Of a stretch of 6,251 nt of DNA, positions 6,098-6,251 are shown piece by piece. Made by a program: the position numbers and the translations under genes. This stretch comes from JBLHKW01 sp047618565 (GTDB lineage Bacteria; Planctomycetota; UBA1135; GCA-002686595). Under the pieces are notes generated by a model, which saw only the letters and a program-made list of their open reading frames with translations, did no database searches and was not told the origin of the DNA. Position 1 is the first letter of the stretch. Each line of letters starts with the position of its first letter. The DNA lies in contig JBLHKW010000225.1 of the NCBI GenBank assembly GCA_047618565.1, positions 1-6,251 on the forward strand, in the 5' to 3' direction.

Positions 6098-6251
6098 GTG
6101 GTGTGCTGCAAAAGTGCATCGGATTTGTATTCGATGATTGCCTCCCTCCTGCGTATCGCATCCCATGGGAAGACAAATGGGGAGACCGAAGGCAGAGCTG
6201 AATCTCGAGGCGTGCGAAGGCGAGGAGCTCAAGCGGCTTGCGCGGCGCAGG
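6098..6251 (+). mobile_element. Left end of an IS630-family insertion sequence (right part beyond window)
   Basis: The transposase start at 6177 and a local fall in GC from about 6060 to 6180 suggest a foreign element entering from the right. IS630-family elements duplicate a TA target. The TA at 6096-6097 followed by GTGGTGTGCTGCAAAAGTGC is a plausible left tip, about 80 bp before the transposase start, a normal distance for the family. CATCG (6117-6121) and CGATG (6132-6136) form a short inverted repeat inside. The left border is a guess because the matching right end is not in view. Confidence 0.4.
6177..6251 (+). CDS. Probable IS630-family transposase, first 25 codons
   Basis: Only 25 residues are visible: MGRPKAELNLEACEGEELKRLARRR, cut by the window edge. 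The pattern MGRPK followed by an acidic/hydrophobic helix (EELKRLARR) is the usual opening of IS630-family (Tc1/mariner-like DDE) transposases, where a helix-turn-helix DNA-binding region follows; neither that region nor the DDE catalytic residues are in view. ATG at 6177 is preceded by GGGAAGA (6167-6173), a fair ribosome binding site. An in-frame ATG at 6165 would add four residues (MGRQ) but has no such site. Another gene with a similar N-terminus is possible from so few residues. Confidence 0.55.
   Translation, partial: MGRPKAELNLEACEGEELKRLARRR

Noticed and set aside
4882..6201. A 439-codon open frame on the plus strand
   Set aside because: It lies opposite the STN-like lipoprotein, which has a signal peptide, a Shine-Dalgarno site and a sensible domain. 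The plus-strand product has no recognisable domain and continues through the gaps and the insertion-sequence end. It is a high-GC shadow.
1..6251. CRISPR array, tRNA, rRNA or riboswitch
   Set aside because: No regular repeat-spacer pattern, no cloverleaf-like segment and no ribosomal or riboswitch core sequence were seen on reading either strand.

Overview
The window is about 6.25 kb of very GC-rich bacterial DNA. It shows no clear operon and no recognisable named system. It holds four complete protein genes and two genes cut by the window edges. The gene mix suggests a Gram-negative organism with an outer membrane, probably a high-GC planctomycete or a deltaproteobacterial/myxobacterial relative. 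The pointers are an AsmA/TamB-like envelope protein, a lipoprotein with an STN-like domain, a free-standing HAMP membrane protein, non-ATG starts and several genes without a Shine-Dalgarno site. The taxon is an inference from gene style, not from a marker gene.

Layout. From the left edge to about 2126, on the minus strand, lies the N-terminal 708 residues of a large membrane-anchored AsmA/TamB-like protein. A 167-bp divergent intergenic region separates it from a plus-strand gene (2294-2824) for a small two-helix membrane protein ending in a HAMP domain. That gene converges, with an 11-bp gap, on a minus-strand gene (2836-3552) for a membrane-anchored coiled-coil protein of unknown function, which starts at TTG behind a strong Shine-Dalgarno site. 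A 155-bp gap with two tandem hairpins follows. Next is a minus-strand zinc hydrolase of the succinylglutamate desuccinylase/aspartoacylase family (3708-4931). After a 220-bp gap comes a minus-strand STN-like lipoprotein gene (5152-5994). At the right edge, on the plus strand, is the first 25 codons of what looks like an IS630-family transposase, preceded by a patch of lower GC content.

Working together. Four of the five non-mobile products are predicted to sit in or at the cell envelope. Spacing and hairpins suggest mostly single transcription units, so no shared pathway can be claimed. The aspartoacylase-family enzyme is the only gene with a clear catalytic assignment. I did not find a convincing undescribed system. 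The points most worth a second look are the basic C-terminal extension of the zinc hydrolase, the conserved-looking unknown coiled-coil protein, the STN-like lipoprotein without a secretin or TonB-receptor body, and the insertion-sequence end beside that lipoprotein's promoter region. Many long open frames on the opposite strands, up to 439 codons, are shadows caused by high GC content and were left out.
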